From positions 372,001-436,000 of the forward strand of contig NZ_LBJG01000023.1 in NCBI RefSeq assembly GCF_028128765.1: 64,000 nucleotides of DNA, read 5' to 3'. The notes beneath the pieces are model-generated. The model was not told where the DNA came from. It searched no databases and was given only the letters and a program-made list of their open reading frames with translations. Source of the stretch: Bradyrhizobium sp. CCBAU 51627 (GTDB taxonomy: Bacteria > Pseudomonadota > Alphaproteobacteria > Rhizobiales > Xanthobacteraceae). Both the position numbers and the translations under genes were made by a program. Positions 37,834-47,430 of this stretch are shown piece by piece (position 1 is the first letter of the stretch; each line of letters opens with the position of its first letter).

Positions 37834-38550
37834 TTAAGTATTCGGGACAGTGGTGGCGAACGTCGTCATGTCGCCCTTCGGCCGCTTGTCGGTGATGGCC
37901 TGGCCTTCGATCATGTAGAACACGGTCTCGGCGATGTTGGTGGCGTGGTCGCCGATCCGCTCGATGTTCTTGGCGCAGAACATCAGATGGATGCAGAACG
38001 AGATGTTGCGCGGATCCTCCATCATGTAGGTGAGGAGCTCGCGGAACAGCGACGTGCAGATGGCGTCGACCTCCTCGTCGCCCTTCCACACCGCCATCGC
38101 CGCCGGCAGATCGTGCGCCGCATAGGCGTCCAGCACCGACTTGACCTGCTGCTGCACGAGGTCGGTCATGTGCTCCAGGCCGCGGAACAGCTTGAGCGGA
38201 TGGAAATCCGTCTCCAGCGCCGCGACGCGCTTGCCCATGTTCTTGGCGAGGTCGCCGATGCGTTCGAGATCGGTCGCAACCCGCATGGCGCCGACAATCT
38301 CGCGCAGATCGATCGCCATCGGCTGACGGCGCGCGATGGTGAGGACGGCACGCTCCTCGATCTTCTTCTGCAGCGTGTCGAGTTCGGCGTCGATGGTGAC
38401 GACGCGCTGACCGAGCGCGACATCGCGGCGGATCAGTGCGTCGACGGAATCGACGATCATGCGCTCGGCGATGCCGCCCATCTCGGCGACCAGGCGAGTG
38501 AGTTCCTGGAGGTCGGTGTCGAAGGCTTTTGCGGTATGTTCAGAACCCAT
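37834..38550 (-). CDS. phoU: Phosphate signalling protein PhoU
   Basis: 238 aa, two three-helix repeats with the metal-binding motifs RIGDLAKNMGKR (D-x-x-N) and ERIGDHATNIAE. Needed to keep PhoR off when phosphate is ample and to tune Pst transport. Located 11 bases after pstB. Start MGSEHTAKAFD at 38550. Confidence 0.95.
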   Translation of the reverse strand: MGSEHTAKAFDTDLQELTRLVAEMGGIAERMIVDSVDALIRRDVALGQRVVTIDAELDTLQKKIEERAVLTIARRQPMAIDLREIVGAMRVATDLERIGDLAKNMGKRVAALETDFHPLKLFRGLEHMTDLVQQQVKSVLDAYAAHDLPAAMAVWKGDEEVDAICTSLFRELLTYMMEDPRNISFCIHLMFCAKNIERIGDHATNIAETVFYMIEGQAITDKRPKGDMTTFATTVPNT

Positions 38551-38561
38551 GTCCTGTCTCC

Positions 38562-39383
38562 TCAGCCGAACCGGCCGGTGATGTAATCCTGCGTGCGCCG
38601 GTCGGATGGCGACGTGAAGATCTTGCTGGTGTCGTCGAACTCGATCAGCTCGCCGAGATACATGAAGGCGGTCTTGTCGGAGACACGCGCCGCCTGCTGC
38701 ATGTTGTGGGTGACGATTGCGATCGTGTAGTTCTCCGACAGTTCCTGGATCAGCTCCTCGACCTTGGCGGTCGAGATCGGATCGAGCGCCGAGCAGGGCT
38801 CGTCGAACAAAATTACTTCGGGGCGCACCGCGACGGTGCGGGCAATGCAGAGGCGCTGCTGCTGGCCGCCTGACAGCGACAGGCCGGAGGCGTTGAGCTT
38901 GTCCTTGACCTCGTTCCACAGCGCGCCGCCGCGCAGCGCCTTCTCGACGCGGTCGTCCATCTCCGACTTGGAGATCTTCTCATAGAGACGGATGCCGAAG
39001 GCGATGTTCTCGTAGATCGTCATCGGAAACGGCGTCGGCTTCTGGAACACCATGCCGACACGGGCGCGCAGCAGGTTGAGGTCCAGCTTGGGGTCGAGAA
39101 TGTTGGTCTGGTCGAGCATCAGCTGACCGGTGACGCGCTGGCCCGGATAGAGGTCGTACATCCGGTTGAAGATGCGCAGCAGGGTCGACTTGCCGCAGCC
39201 GGACGGACCGATGAAGGCCGTGACGCGGTTGGTGCCGAGCGTCAGGTTGATGTTCTTCAGCGCGTGGTGCTCGCCGTAATAGAAATTGAGATTGCGCACC
39301 GTCACCTTCGCCGGCGCCTCCGGCAGCGGCTGCTGCGCGGCAAGGTGAGCGTTGGAGCTCACGGATACGGACAGATCGGTCAT
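38562..39383 (-). CDS. pstB: Phosphate ABC transporter ATPase
   Basis: 273 aa. Walker [35 protein letters not shown], signature [13 protein letters not shown], Walker [15 protein letters not shown]. All are PstB hallmarks. Overlaps pstA by 4 bases (ATGA). Confidence 0.97.
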   Translation of the reverse strand: MTDLSVSVSSNAHLAAQQPLPEAPAKVTVRNLNFYYGEHHALKNINLTLGTNRVTAFIGPSGCGKSTLLRIFNRMYDLYPGQRVTGQLMLDQTNILDPKLDLNLLRARVGMVFQKPTPFPMTIYENIAFGIRLYEKISKSEMDDRVEKALRGGALWNEVKDKLNASGLSLSGGQQQRLCIARTVAVRPEVILFDEPCSALDPISTAKVEELIQELSENYTIAIVTHNMQQAARVSDKTAFMYLGELIEFDDTSKIFTSPSDRRTQDYITGRFG

Positions 39384-40225
39384 TTTGCGGTCCTCTCGGC
39401 GCCCAGAATGCGCGCGCCAATGTTCAGGGCAAGCACGGTGAAGGTGATCAGCAGCGCGCCGCTCCAGGCGAGCTGCTTCCAGTATTCATAGGGACTCTGC
39501 ACGAAGTTGTTGATGGTGACCGGCAGGTTCGCCATCGTCTTGGTGAGATCCAGGCTGAAGAACTGGTTCGACAGGGCGGTGAACAGCAGCGGCGCGGTTT
39601 CGCCGGCCACGCGCGCGGTGGCGAGCAGAACGCCCGTGATCAAGCCCGACCGCGCGGCGCGATAGGCGATCTTCTTGATCACCAGCGAGCGCGGCAGTCC
39701 GAGGGCACTCGCGGCTTCGCGCAGCGGATTGGGCACCAGGAGCAGCATGTCCTCGGTCGTGCGCAGCACCACCGGGATCACGATCACGGCGAGCGCCAGA
39801 CAGCCGGCGATGCCCGAGAATCCGCGCATCGGCACCACCACCGCGCCATAGATGAACAGGCCGATGATGATCGACGGCGCGCTGAGCAGGATGTCGTTGA
39901 TGAAACGGATCACCGATGTCAGGCGATCATGCCGGCCATATTCGGCGAGGTAGGTGCCGGCGAACAGGCCGAGCGGCGCGCCGATGCCGACACCAATCAA
40001 GGTCATGATGACCGAGCCGACGATGGCGTTGAGCAGGCCGCCTTCGGTCGAACCGGGAGGCGGCGTGCTTTGCGTGAAGACCTGGAGGCTGAGCGCGGTG
40101 AGGCCGTTGTAGAGCAGCGTCGCCAGGATCAGCGCAAGCCAGGTGACACCGAACAGGGCGGCGGCGAAGCACAGCCCACGAATGACCAGGTCCTTGCGGC
40201 GGCGGCGTGCGTAGATCGGATTCAT
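39380..40225 (-). CDS. pstA: Phosphate ABC transporter permease PstA
   Basis: 281 aa, six membrane spans. Binding-protein-dependent loop [21 protein letters not shown] and the PstA-typical [20 protein letters not shown]. Forms the membrane channel with PstC. Starts [14 protein letters not shown]; the positive N-tail fits a cytoplasmic N-terminus. Four bases after pstC. Confidence 0.96.
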   Translation of the reverse strand: MNPIYARRRRKDLVIRGLCFAAALFGVTWLALILATLLYNGLTALSLQVFTQSTPPPGSTEGGLLNAIVGSVIMTLIGVGIGAPLGLFAGTYLAEYGRHDRLTSVIRFINDILLSAPSIIIGLFIYGAVVVPMRGFSGIAGCLALAVIVIPVVLRTTEDMLLLVPNPLREAASALGLPRSLVIKKIAYRAARSGLITGVLLATARVAGETAPLLFTALSNQFFSLDLTKTMANLPVTINNFVQSPYEYWKQLAWSGALLITFTVLALNIGARILGAERTAK

Positions 40226-40229
40226 GGCG

Positions 40230-41234
40230 CTACTTCCCCGCCTTCTTTTCCAGCCTCAGCAGCATCAGCCGCGCCGCGGCCAGCACAAAGAACGTCAACA
40301 CGAACAGCAGCAAGCCGAGCAGGATCAAGGCAGACTGGTGCAGGCCGTCGCTTTCGGCGAACTCGCTCGCGATCGCCGCCGAAATGGTCGTCCCGGGCGC
40401 GAAGATCGAAGACGAGATGCGGAACGAATTACCGATGATGAAGGTCACCGCCATGGTCTCGCCGAGCGCGCGCCCCAGCGCCAGCATGATGCCGCCGATC
40501 ACGCCGACCCGGGTGTATGGAATGACCACGCTGCGGACCACCTCCCAGGTGGTGCAGCCGACGCCGTAGGCGGCCTCCTTCAACACGGGCGGTACGGTCT
40601 TGAATACGTCGACAGAGATGGCGGTGATGAACGGCAGCACCATGATCGCCAGAATGAGCGCTGCGTTGAACAGGCTGAGATAGGACGGCGGCCCGGCGAA
40701 GATCGCGCCGAGAACCGGCACCGATCCGAACGTGTCGATCATGAAGGGTTGGAACGTGTAGGCCAGGAACGGCCCCAGCACGAAGAAACCCCACATGCCG
40801 TAGATGATGGAGGGAATGCCCGCGAGCAGCTCGATTGCAATGCCGATCGGCCGGCGCAGCCATTGCGGGCAGAGTTCGGTGAGGAAGATGGCGATGCCGA
40901 GGCCGACCGGGATCGCGATCACCATCGCGATGATGGACGTGACGAGCGTGCCATACATCGGCGACAGCGCACCCAGAACGGGCGGGTCTGCCGATGGCGC
41001 CCAGCGTTGGGTCCACAAGAACTGAATGCCGAAGGCTTTCGCGGCCGGCCAGGCACCGATGATCAACGAAACGATGATGCCGCCGAGGATCAGCAGCACC
41101 GAAATCGCGCTGAGACGGGTAATCCAATAGAAGGTGACATCACCCAATTTGAAGGCGCTGAGCGCCTTGGCGCGGTCATAGGGTCCGGCCGCGTCCATCA
41201 CCGGTGCGTCGCTTTGTACGGCCATGTCTGCCAC
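40230..41234 (-). CDS. pstC: Phosphate ABC transporter permease PstC
   Basis: 334 aa with six spans. [16 protein letters not shown] start of the periplasmic loop ([15 protein letters not shown]) and [21 protein letters not shown] as the ABC-contact loop. The start is GTG at 41234 (AAGGGGG eight bases upstream) or ATG at 41225. Separated from pstS by a 180-base gap with a large stem-loop. Confidence 0.94.
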   Translation of the reverse strand: MADMAVQSDAPVMDAAGPYDRAKALSAFKLGDVTFYWITRLSAISVLLILGGIIVSLIIGAWPAAKAFGIQFLWTQRWAPSADPPVLGALSPMYGTLVTSIIAMVIAIPVGLGIAIFLTELCPQWLRRPIGIAIELLAGIPSIIYGMWGFFVLGPFLAYTFQPFMIDTFGSVPVLGAIFAGPPSYLSLFNAALILAIMVLPFITAISVDVFKTVPPVLKEAAYGVGCTTWEVVRSVVIPYTRVGVIGGIMLALGRALGETMAVTFIIGNSFRISSSIFAPGTTISAAIASEFAESDGLHQSALILLGLLLFVLTFFVLAAARLMLLRLEKKAGK

Positions 41235-41305
41235 GCCAGCCCCCTTTATACCTACGTCATCTGCATGCCGCCGGCGAAGGCGGCCTCGTCGGACGATTTG
41301 ACCCT

Positions 41306-41391
41306 CGTCGTTGCCGGGCTGGTCCGGAGGACCAGAACCCGGGATCAGAAGATTCCGGGCTCGCTCCCTGTACTCGCGCCCGGCAATGACG
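41306..41391. repeat. Large inverted repeat between pstS and pstC
   Basis: Outer arms CGTCGTTGCCGGGC (41306-41319) and GCCCGGCAATGACG (41378-41391), 13 of 14 paired, with inner stems GGTCC/GGACC and CCCGGG.../CCCGGG. It lies in the only sizeable gap of the pst run. Such structures commonly let the binding-protein mRNA outlive the permease part. Confidence 0.75.
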
Positions 41392-41416
41392 GGGCGCGAG
41401 CATGGCGTCGCCGCGA

Positions 41417-42427
41417 TCAGCTCTTGATGTCCGCAGCCCAGCTCTTCTCGACCTGCTTGACGACCGAGTCGGGCATCGGGATGTAGTCGAGCTCCTCGGC
41501 CATCTTGGCGCCCTTCTCGAACGAGAACTTGAAGAACTTGAGGGCGTCCTGGACCGCCGCCTTGTCGGTCGCGTCCTTGTGGATCAGGATGAAGGTCGAG
41601 GCGACGATCGGCCAGGACTTGTCGCCCGGCTGGTCGGTCAGAATCAGGTAGTAGCCGGGTGCGTGCGCCCAATCGGCGTTTGCAGCTGCCGCCTGGAACG
41701 CTTCATTGGTCGGTTGCACCGGCTTGCCGGCCTTGTTCACGAGGCCCGTGTAGGTCAGCTTGTTCTGCTTGGCATAGGCGTACTCGACATAGCCGATCGA
41801 GTTCTTGGTCTGGCCGACATTGGCGGACACGCCTTCGTTGCCCTTGGCGCCGACGCCAGCCGGCCATTCGACGACCGTGCCGGAGCCGATCTTCGACTTC
41901 CAGTCCGCGCTGACCTTGGCGAGGTAGTCGGTGAAGTTGAAGGTCGTACCCGACGCGTCCGAGCGGTGCACGATCGAAATCGCGGCCGAGGGCAGCGTCA
42001 CCTTCGGATTGAGTTTCTTGATCGCCGGATCGTCCCACTTGGTGATCTTGGCCTGGAAGATATCCGCGAGCGTCTGGCCGTCCAGCACGATATCGCCCGC
42101 CTTGACGCCGTCGACGTTCACCACCGGAACGATGCCGCCCATGATCTGCGGCCACTGGGCAAGTCCGTCCTTGTCGAGCTGTTCAGCCTTGAGCGGCGCG
42201 TCGGTCGCACCGAAGGTCACGGTCTTCGCCTGCACCTGCTTGATGCCGGCGCCCGAGCCGATCGACTGGTAGTTCACGACACCATTCGTCTCCTTCTTGT
42301 AGGCATCGGCCCACTTGGAGAGAACCGGGAAGATGAAGCTGGAACCCGCCCCCGTAATATCAGCGGCATGAGCCGACGTCGATGCGGCGACCAAGCCGGC
42401 AGCGACGATAGTCTTGATGAAATTCAT
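41417..42427 (-). CDS. pstS: Phosphate-binding periplasmic protein
   Basis: 336 aa with a signal peptide ([21 protein letters not shown]). Mature [51 protein letters not shown] and [13 protein letters not shown] are the PstS phosphate-binding loops. Start at 42427 has GGAGACC. Expressed from the Pho-box promoter at 42527-42544. Confidence 0.97.
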   Translation of the reverse strand: MNFIKTIVAAGLVAASTSAHAADITGAGSSFIFPVLSKWADAYKKETNGVVNYQSIGSGAGIKQVQAKTVTFGATDAPLKAEQLDKDGLAQWPQIMGGIVPVVNVDGVKAGDIVLDGQTLADIFQAKITKWDDPAIKKLNPKVTLPSAAISIVHRSDASGTTFNFTDYLAKVSADWKSKIGSGTVVEWPAGVGAKGNEGVSANVGQTKNSIGYVEYAYAKQNKLTYTGLVNKAGKPVQPTNEAFQAAAANADWAHAPGYYLILTDQPGDKSWPIVASTFILIHKDATDKAAVQDALKFFKFSFEKGAKMAEELDYIPMPDSVVKQVEKSWAADIKS

Positions 42428-42526
42428 GCTGGTCTCCATACAGGGGAACGAAGCGCCTTCCGCGCCCGATCGCGCTCCCCGCGCCGCCCCTTTAGGAGCG
42501 GTCGGCTGAGCTTTTACGAAGGTTTC

Positions 42527-42544
42527 GTGACAGTCGGATGACAG
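42527..42544 (-). promoter_or_regulatory. Pho box upstream of pstS
   Basis: Minus strand reads CTGTCAT-CCGA-CTGTCAC: two 7-base PhoB repeats separated by 4 bases, a full consensus match. It sits 100 bases upstream of the pstS start, with an AT-rich stretch after it. Confidence 0.9.
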
Positions 42545-42577
42545 GACTAAGCAGCTGAAATTGCTTAATCTTTTTGC

Positions 42578-43870
42578 CTAAACTAAAGTCTTAGCCGGGG
42601 GAAAACAGGCGGTGAAGGTGGCGCCCTGTTTGGGCACGCTTTCGATCAAAAGACGGCCGCGGTGGCGGTTAAGAATATGTTTCACCAACGATAATCCGAG
42701 CCCGGTTCCGCCCTGCGAGCGGCTGTCACCGACATCCACCCGGTAGAAGCGCTCTGTCAGGCGCGGCAGGTGCTCTGGGGCGATGCCGGGGCCGAAATCG
42801 CGCACCGTGACGCGGATTTCCTGAGCTCCATCTGTCATCGGCGCCGTGGTGAGCGACACGATGACGCGTCCCCCGGAGGCGCCGTATTTGAGCGCGTTCT
42901 CGATCAGGTTCTCGAACAGCCGCAGCAATTCCTCGCGATCGCCAGCGATCATCACGGAGTCTTCCGGCAGATGGGTCTCGACCTCGACCTGGCGCTCGCG
43001 CGCCAGCGGCTCAAGCCCGTCTGCGACCTGACGGATGATCGGCAGCAGGTCGACGAGGGTATCCGGCCGCACATGGGCCGACAGCTCCACCCGCGACAGC
43101 GACAAGAGATCGTCGATCAGGCGCGCCATGCGCGTGGCCTGATTGTGCATGATGCCGAGGAAGCGCTCACGCGCCTTGGGATCGTCCTTGGCCTGGCCCT
43201 GCAGCGTATCGATGAAGCCGGAGAGCGCGGCCAGCGGCGTGCGCAGCTCGTGGCTGGCATTGGCGACGAAGTCGGCGCGCATCTCCTCGACCCGGCGCAG
43301 CGGCGTCTGGTCATGGAAGGTCATCAGCATGCATTTGTCGGCGCCGCCGAAATTGGTCGGCACCGGCACTGGGGTGATGATCAGCTCCATCCAGCGATCC
43401 ACCGGCACGTGGTCGAGATAGGTCGCGCGCCGCGGCTCGGTTGTCGCAATCGACTCGCGCAGCGCCGTGATGATCTCGGGCGAGCGAAGCGCGAACTGGG
43501 CGAGCTCGTTCTTGCGCAGCGCCGGTGCAAGCTGGGCCGCGGCGGCGTTGAGATGGATGACGCGGCCGGCGCGGTCGAGCAGCACGGCCGGATCCGGCAT
43601 GCCGGCGACCAGAGCGGCCACCGCCGCGGTCTCAACCGGATTGACGCGCCTGACGTCTTCGCGCGAGGCGGCGGTATCGTGCAGCCGCCAGGGGATCAGC
43701 GCCGCAGCGGCGATGGAGAGAAAGATGATCGCGGCGTGCAGCGCCGACAATTCGCCGAGCGACACCACGATCGACAGCGCCAGCGCCGCAGCGATCAGGA
43801 TGATCGTCGAGTGCCGCAGCCGGTCGGACCAGGGCTGGGCGGGGGGAGAAGATGGGGCGTCGATCGCCAT
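42578..43870 (-). CDS. phoR: Phosphate regulon sensor histidine kinase
   Basis: 430 aa. Two N-terminal spans (about 22-60), a PAS region (MPDPAVLLDRAGRVIHLNAAAA), phospho-acceptor His207 in FVANASHELRTPLAALSG, N box NLIENALKYG, G boxes VRDFGPGIAPEHLPRLTERFYRVD (core) and GGTGLGLSLVKHI. Starts MAIDAPSSPPA at 43870 with AGGAG upstream. First of the locus; the Pho box lies between it and pstS. Confidence 0.95.
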   Translation of the reverse strand: MAIDAPSSPPAQPWSDRLRHSTIILIAAALALSIVVSLGELSALHAAIIFLSIAAAALIPWRLHDTAASREDVRRVNPVETAAVAALVAGMPDPAVLLDRAGRVIHLNAAAAQLAPALRKNELAQFALRSPEIITALRESIATTEPRRATYLDHVPVDRWMELIITPVPVPTNFGGADKCMLMTFHDQTPLRRVEEMRADFVANASHELRTPLAALSGFIDTLQGQAKDDPKARERFLGIMHNQATRMARLIDDLLSLSRVELSAHVRPDTLVDLLPIIRQVADGLEPLARERQVEVETHLPEDSVMIAGDREELLRLFENLIENALKYGASGGRVIVSLTTAPMTDGAQEIRVTVRDFGPGIAPEHLPRLTERFYRVDVGDSRSQGGTGLGLSLVKHILNRHRGRLLIESVPKQGATFTACFPPAKTLV

Positions 43871-43916
43871 CGGGGCGGACTTCTCCTAGGGGACTTTACC
43901 AAAGAATTTGGGCCGG

Positions 43917-44972
43917 TCAGGCGCCGCCGTCGCTGCGCTTTCTGACATAAGCGGCTTCAGGCGGTGGGCCGGGGTCGAGCTTGAGCGCCGCCTGCTGCAG
44001 GCGCTTCGATCGAGCGCCGATGATAACCTCGCGAAACGTCAGCAAGATTACAGAGATGACAAAAGGCGACAGATAATAGAGGACCCGGAACAGCAGCATG
44101 CCGCCGAGCAATTCCTCGCGGTCCATCTGCCAGAGGCCGACCAGCATGGCGGCATCGAACACCCCGAGCCCGCCGGGCGAATGGCTGGCAAAGCCAAGCA
44201 GTGTCGCCGAGACGAAGATGACAGCGACGACGACGAAGCCGAGATTGGGCTCGTCGGGCACCAGCACATACATGGCAAGCGCGCAGAAGCCGAGGTCGAT
44301 GATGCCGATCGCAATCTGGAGCAGCGTCAGCGGGCCGCCCGGCAGCACCACGGTCCAGGGACCGCGTCCAACCACCCGCGGCTGGGTCCAGACCCAGACC
44401 ACGTATCCGACCAGCCCGACGATGATCATCATCGCGATGGTCCGATTGAGCCAGGGCGGCAGCAGATCGATCGAGGCAGCCGCCTCCGGATGGTAGGAGA
44501 TGCCAAGGCCGAGCACGGCGGCATTGCCGAGCCAGAAGGTGAGGCCGGCGAGAAAGCAGATCTTTGCGACATCGATCGCGTTGAGGCCGTAGGCCGAATA
44601 GATGCGGTAGCGCACAGCACCGCCAGTGAAGACGGATGCGCCGACATTGTGACCGATCGAATAGCTGGTGAAAGCTGCGAGCGCGTTGACGCGATAGGGC
44701 ACTTCGGAATGACCGATCGCGCGCACTGCGAACAGATCGTAGAAGGTCAGGGTGAAATAGCCCGCAGCGACGAACAGGCCTGCCATCGCAATCTGGCTCG
44801 GTTCGGTGCTCTTGATCGCTTCGATCACCTCGTTGAAGTCGATGCCGCGCAGCATGTGATAGAGCACATAGCAAGCGATGCCAATGACCGCGACGCTGAT
44901 CACAACTCCAAGCTTATGCAGGATTTGCTTCTGGCGCAGAAACGTCATCGCCCTGCGTATGGCTTCCAGCAT
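43917..44972 (-). CDS. Lysylphosphatidylglycerol-synthase transmembrane-region protein (UPF0104)
   Basis: 351 aa, about 8-9 spans. Contains VGASVFTGGAVRYRIYSAYG and HSPGGLGVFDAAML, the two hallmark motifs of the UPF0104/MprF-flippase-like family (GGxxxR and PGGLG). It lacks the cytosolic lysyltransferase domain, so it is not MprF; relatives are proposed lipid transporters or hopanoid-related proteins. GAGG five bases before the ATG. Precedes phoR on the same strand by 46 bases. Confidence 0.85.
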   Translation of the reverse strand: MLEAIRRAMTFLRQKQILHKLGVVISVAVIGIACYVLYHMLRGIDFNEVIEAIKSTEPSQIAMAGLFVAAGYFTLTFYDLFAVRAIGHSEVPYRVNALAAFTSYSIGHNVGASVFTGGAVRYRIYSAYGLNAIDVAKICFLAGLTFWLGNAAVLGLGISYHPEAAASIDLLPPWLNRTIAMMIIVGLVGYVVWVWTQPRVVGRGPWTVVLPGGPLTLLQIAIGIIDLGFCALAMYVLVPDEPNLGFVVVAVIFVSATLLGFASHSPGGLGVFDAAMLVGLWQMDREELLGGMLLFRVLYYLSPFVISVILLTFREVIIGARSKRLQQAALKLDPGPPPEAAYVRKRSDGGA

Positions 44973-45496
44973 CTAGACCTCAAACAACGCTTCAGCGGCC
45001 AGGGGGGCCAGCGAACGGGCGGATGACGCACGGGCACTCGACGACCCCTCGTCGCCGGCTCCGGCATCGCGCATGCCCCCCGTTCCTCCACTAGCGCGTT
45101 TTGCGGCGGAGTGGAATTCGCCAATGTGAACAAAATCACGTGCCTTCAATGTTTTAGGCAGGATGCGGGCTCCTGATGCACGGTTTGGCGCTTTCGGCGG
45201 CAAGGCTCGACGCGAATCTCCGTGGCAATCCTGCGCAGCCGCCGTGAAGTTTTGATGATTTCGGCCCGACAATGTTCCGTCGCGCCTTAAGTCGAAATCA
45301 ATCTATGAGCAGGATCGGTCTGTTGGAAGAGGGCGCCACCGCGCTGCGGAGCAATCAATCGCGCGACAACGCACGCGCGCCTTGCCTTTGCTCCGGATCA
45401 TCTGGGTGCACCGCGGCATAACATAGCAAGACGCAGGCACGCGGCCGCCCCACCGGGCGGCCGCGTGCAACATGGTGCTCGGAGGTAGCAGCCTCC
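44973..45496. other. Intergenic region with a perfect GC-rich stem-loop
   Basis: 524 bases. A 99-codon frame exists on the minus strand but looks compositional only. At 45437-45468 a 14-bp perfect stem (GCACGCGGCCGCCC / GGGCGGCCGCGTGC, loop CACC) lies 29 bases after the dehalogenase stop; it lacks a T-run but is a likely 3' end. The rest shows nothing. Confidence 0.55.
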
Positions 45497-46423
45497 TCAA
45501 GCTGCAAGCTGAGGGCGCATCGCTTCGATGCCGGCGATCCAGCCCGCGACGGAACGGCCGATGGCCTCGGGGTGATCCTCCTGAAGGAAGTGCAGGCCGG
45601 GGCCGAGATGCACGTGGGCGCAATGCTTCAGCGAGGCTGCGAACTGCTCGGCGTAGACGGGCGAGACGAGAGCGCCGGGCGCACCTGAAAACAGCAGCTT
45701 GGGATAAGACGATGCACCCAGCGCCGCATGCGCCGCTTGGAGGGCCCCGTAGACATCGGCGGGCTCGCCTGCGATCGGCAATTCGCGCGGAAGTGCGAGA
45801 ACGGGGCGGCGGCTTTCCGCCGTCGGGAACGGCGCGCGATAGGGCGCCATCTCCTCTTCGCTCAGTTTGCGCACGATACCGCCGGGCAGTATGCGCTCGA
45901 CGAAGGCATTGGCCTCGAGGATCATCGCTTCGCCCTCGCCCGGGGCCCTGAATTTGCGGAAGGCCGCTCGCGCCGCCTCTGCGTGGTCCTGCTCCTCGGC
46001 GACCTCGGTGTGATGGAAATCCTGCCAGGTCGGCATCGGGCGGATGAACTCCATGAAGGCGAGGCCGCGCACGAGATCCGGCCGGCGCGCAGCGAGATGA
46101 AGAGCGAGCGCCGTGCCCCAATCCTGCGCGACGAGATAGGCGGACGTGATACCGCGCTGTTCGATGAAAGCATCGAGATAGCGGACGAGGTCGAAGAAGC
46201 GATAGGCGATGTCGGGCTTGTCGGATTGACCGAAGCCGATGTTGTCGGGTGCGATGCAATGCGCGACCGGCGCCACCAGCGGCAAGATGTTGCGCCAGAT
46301 GTGCGACGAGGTCGGACTGCCGTGCAGGAAGAGCGCAACGGGCGCATCCTCCGCGCCGGTTTCGCGATAGGCCATGCTGCTTCCGAGGACGGACGCTTTG
46401 CGGATCTCGATCTGCTTGGTCAT
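45497..46423 (-). CDS. dhaA: Haloalkane dehalogenase, DbjA-like, with Ser at the halide-binding Asn position
   Basis: 308 aa, close to what I remember of Bradyrhizobium DbjA. Catalytic set: nucleophile Asp101 in VAQDWGTALA with halide-binding Trp102, acid Glu125 in FMEFIRPMP, His278 in GLHFLQEDH. The oxyanion/halide segment reads FLHGSPTSSHIWRN: residue 36 is Ser (codon AGT) where HLD-II enzymes have Asn, the second halide-stabilising residue. No signal peptide. Co-transcribed with the TetR regulator (4-base ATGA overlap). Hydrolyses C-halogen bonds in relatives; the substitution may alter activity. Confidence 0.88.
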   Translation of the reverse strand: MTKQIEIRKASVLGSSMAYRETGAEDAPVALFLHGSPTSSHIWRNILPLVAPVAHCIAPDNIGFGQSDKPDIAYRFFDLVRYLDAFIEQRGITSAYLVAQDWGTALALHLAARRPDLVRGLAFMEFIRPMPTWQDFHHTEVAEEQDHAEAARAAFRKFRAPGEGEAMILEANAFVERILPGGIVRKLSEEEMAPYRAPFPTAESRRPVLALPRELPIAGEPADVYGALQAAHAALGASSYPKLLFSGAPGALVSPVYAEQFAASLKHCAHVHLGPGLHFLQEDHPEAIGRSVAGWIAGIEAMRPQLAA

Positions 46424-47010
46424 GTCAGCTCCTTGAACACGGTTTGGAATGCGATGGTCTTGAAACGCTCGAGCGCCTTGGGACTGCGATCGACCTTCAT
46501 GCGCAGGATCGCGCCCTGCCAGGACGCAAGCAGGAAGTCGGCAAGCTCCTCAGGCGCGAAATCGGAGGCGATCTCGCCGCAGGTCTGGGCATCCCGGATG
46601 CAGGCGGCGAACGGCATGCGCCATTCGGCAAAGATCTGCGCCAGACGCGCACGCAGCATCTCGCTGCTTCCGGTCGCTTCCAGGCTGAGATCGCCGATCA
46701 GGCAGCCACGGCCGTAGCCATCGGCCTCGAGCCGGCCGGTGATGATGTCGAGATAGCGCCTGAGCCGCGCGCGCGGCGTCAGCGAGGTGTCCTCGAGCGC
46801 CTCCGCGACCAGGCCTCTGGTGACATCGAAATAGCGGTCAAGCACCTCGGAGGCGAACGCCTCCTTGGAGCGGAAATGATTGGTGAAGGACCCCTGCGGC
46901 GCGCCCGCCGCGGCGGTGACGTCGCGCACGCTGGTGCCGTGATAGCCGGTCCGGAACATGACCCTCAGGCCGGCGTCGAGAATGGCGTCTTTGAGCGATG
47001 GCTTTGGCAT
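46420..47010 (-). CDS. TetR/AcrR-family regulator
   Basis: 196 aa. HTH LDAGLRVMFRTGYHGTSVRDV plus TAAAGAPQGSFTNHFRSKEAFASEVL (recognition helix SFTNHFRSKEA), then a helical effector domain (tetR_C, GCLIGDLSLEATG). First gene of an operon with the dehalogenase. A perfect 20-base palindrome lies 8 bases upstream of its ATG, so it is probably autorepressed and controls the dehalogenase. This pairing with a dehalogenase resembles DhaR regulators. Confidence 0.92.
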   Translation of the reverse strand: MPKPSLKDAILDAGLRVMFRTGYHGTSVRDVTAAAGAPQGSFTNHFRSKEAFASEVLDRYFDVTRGLVAEALEDTSLTPRARLRRYLDIITGRLEADGYGRGCLIGDLSLEATGSSEMLRARLAQIFAEWRMPFAACIRDAQTCGEIASDFAPEELADFLLASWQGAILRMKVDRSPKALERFKTIAFQTVFKELT

Positions 47011-47017
47011 GGCGTCA

Positions 47018-47037
47018 TAATACGTACGTACGTATTA
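47018..47037. promoter_or_regulatory. Perfect palindromic TetR operator candidate
   Basis: TAATACGTACGTACGTATTA, 20 of 20 symmetric, immediately upstream of the TetR gene start (47010). No other copy was noticed in the window. Confidence 0.85.
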
Positions 47038-47131
47038 ATGTCAAGCGATGACTTTTTGACTTGTCGATCTCGTTTCCGATCAGTGCGTTATCGAACTTTG
47101 GGCGACAGATCGCCTGACCGTTGATGCAGGG

Positions 47132-47428
47132 TCAGGCCGCAGGCTGGCTGCGCGAGACCACCCAATAGCGCAGCCATGCGCCGATGGTGCAGCCGACAAG
47201 GTAGCAGGCGAGCATGACCAGCCCGAGATCGAGCCAGTAACCGAAGCGGCCGGGAACGACATGCGCGAACGACGCCGCGACCAGGCCCGCGACCAGCGCC
47301 GCGAGCCAGCGCGCCGTGACTTTCGAGGTGCCGTTGCCGCGCTGGACCACCGAGATCCAGCCCATGCAGAAGCCCAGCAGAACCGAGCCGATGAGCCAGC
47401 CCATATGGAACGAGACGAGATAGGGCAT
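47132..47428 (-). CDS. Small membrane protein, four-span type
   Basis: 98 aa. MPYLVSFHMGWLIGSVLLGFCMGW opens the first span; hydrophobic stretches at about 8-28, 38-58 and 64-88 follow, ending WLRYWVVSRSQPA. GAGG precedes the ATG. Its start lies 2 bases after the OmpA-family stop, so it belongs to that operon. No family is recognised; a partner role for the OmpA/BON protein is inferred from coupling. Confidence 0.65.
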   Translation of the reverse strand: MPYLVSFHMGWLIGSVLLGFCMGWISVVQRGNGTSKVTARWLAALVAGLVAASFAHVVPGRFGYWLDLGLVMLACYLVGCTIGAWLRYWVVSRSQPAA

Positions 47429-47430
47429 CG

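Noticed and set aside
44973..45272. 99-aa minus-strand frame ending just before the UPF0104 gene
   Set aside because: Compositional Ala/Ser/Arg product with no motif or good ribosome site.
45437..45468. Perfect GC stem as a strong intrinsic terminator
   Set aside because: No T-run on either side, so kept only as a probable 3' stem-loop.
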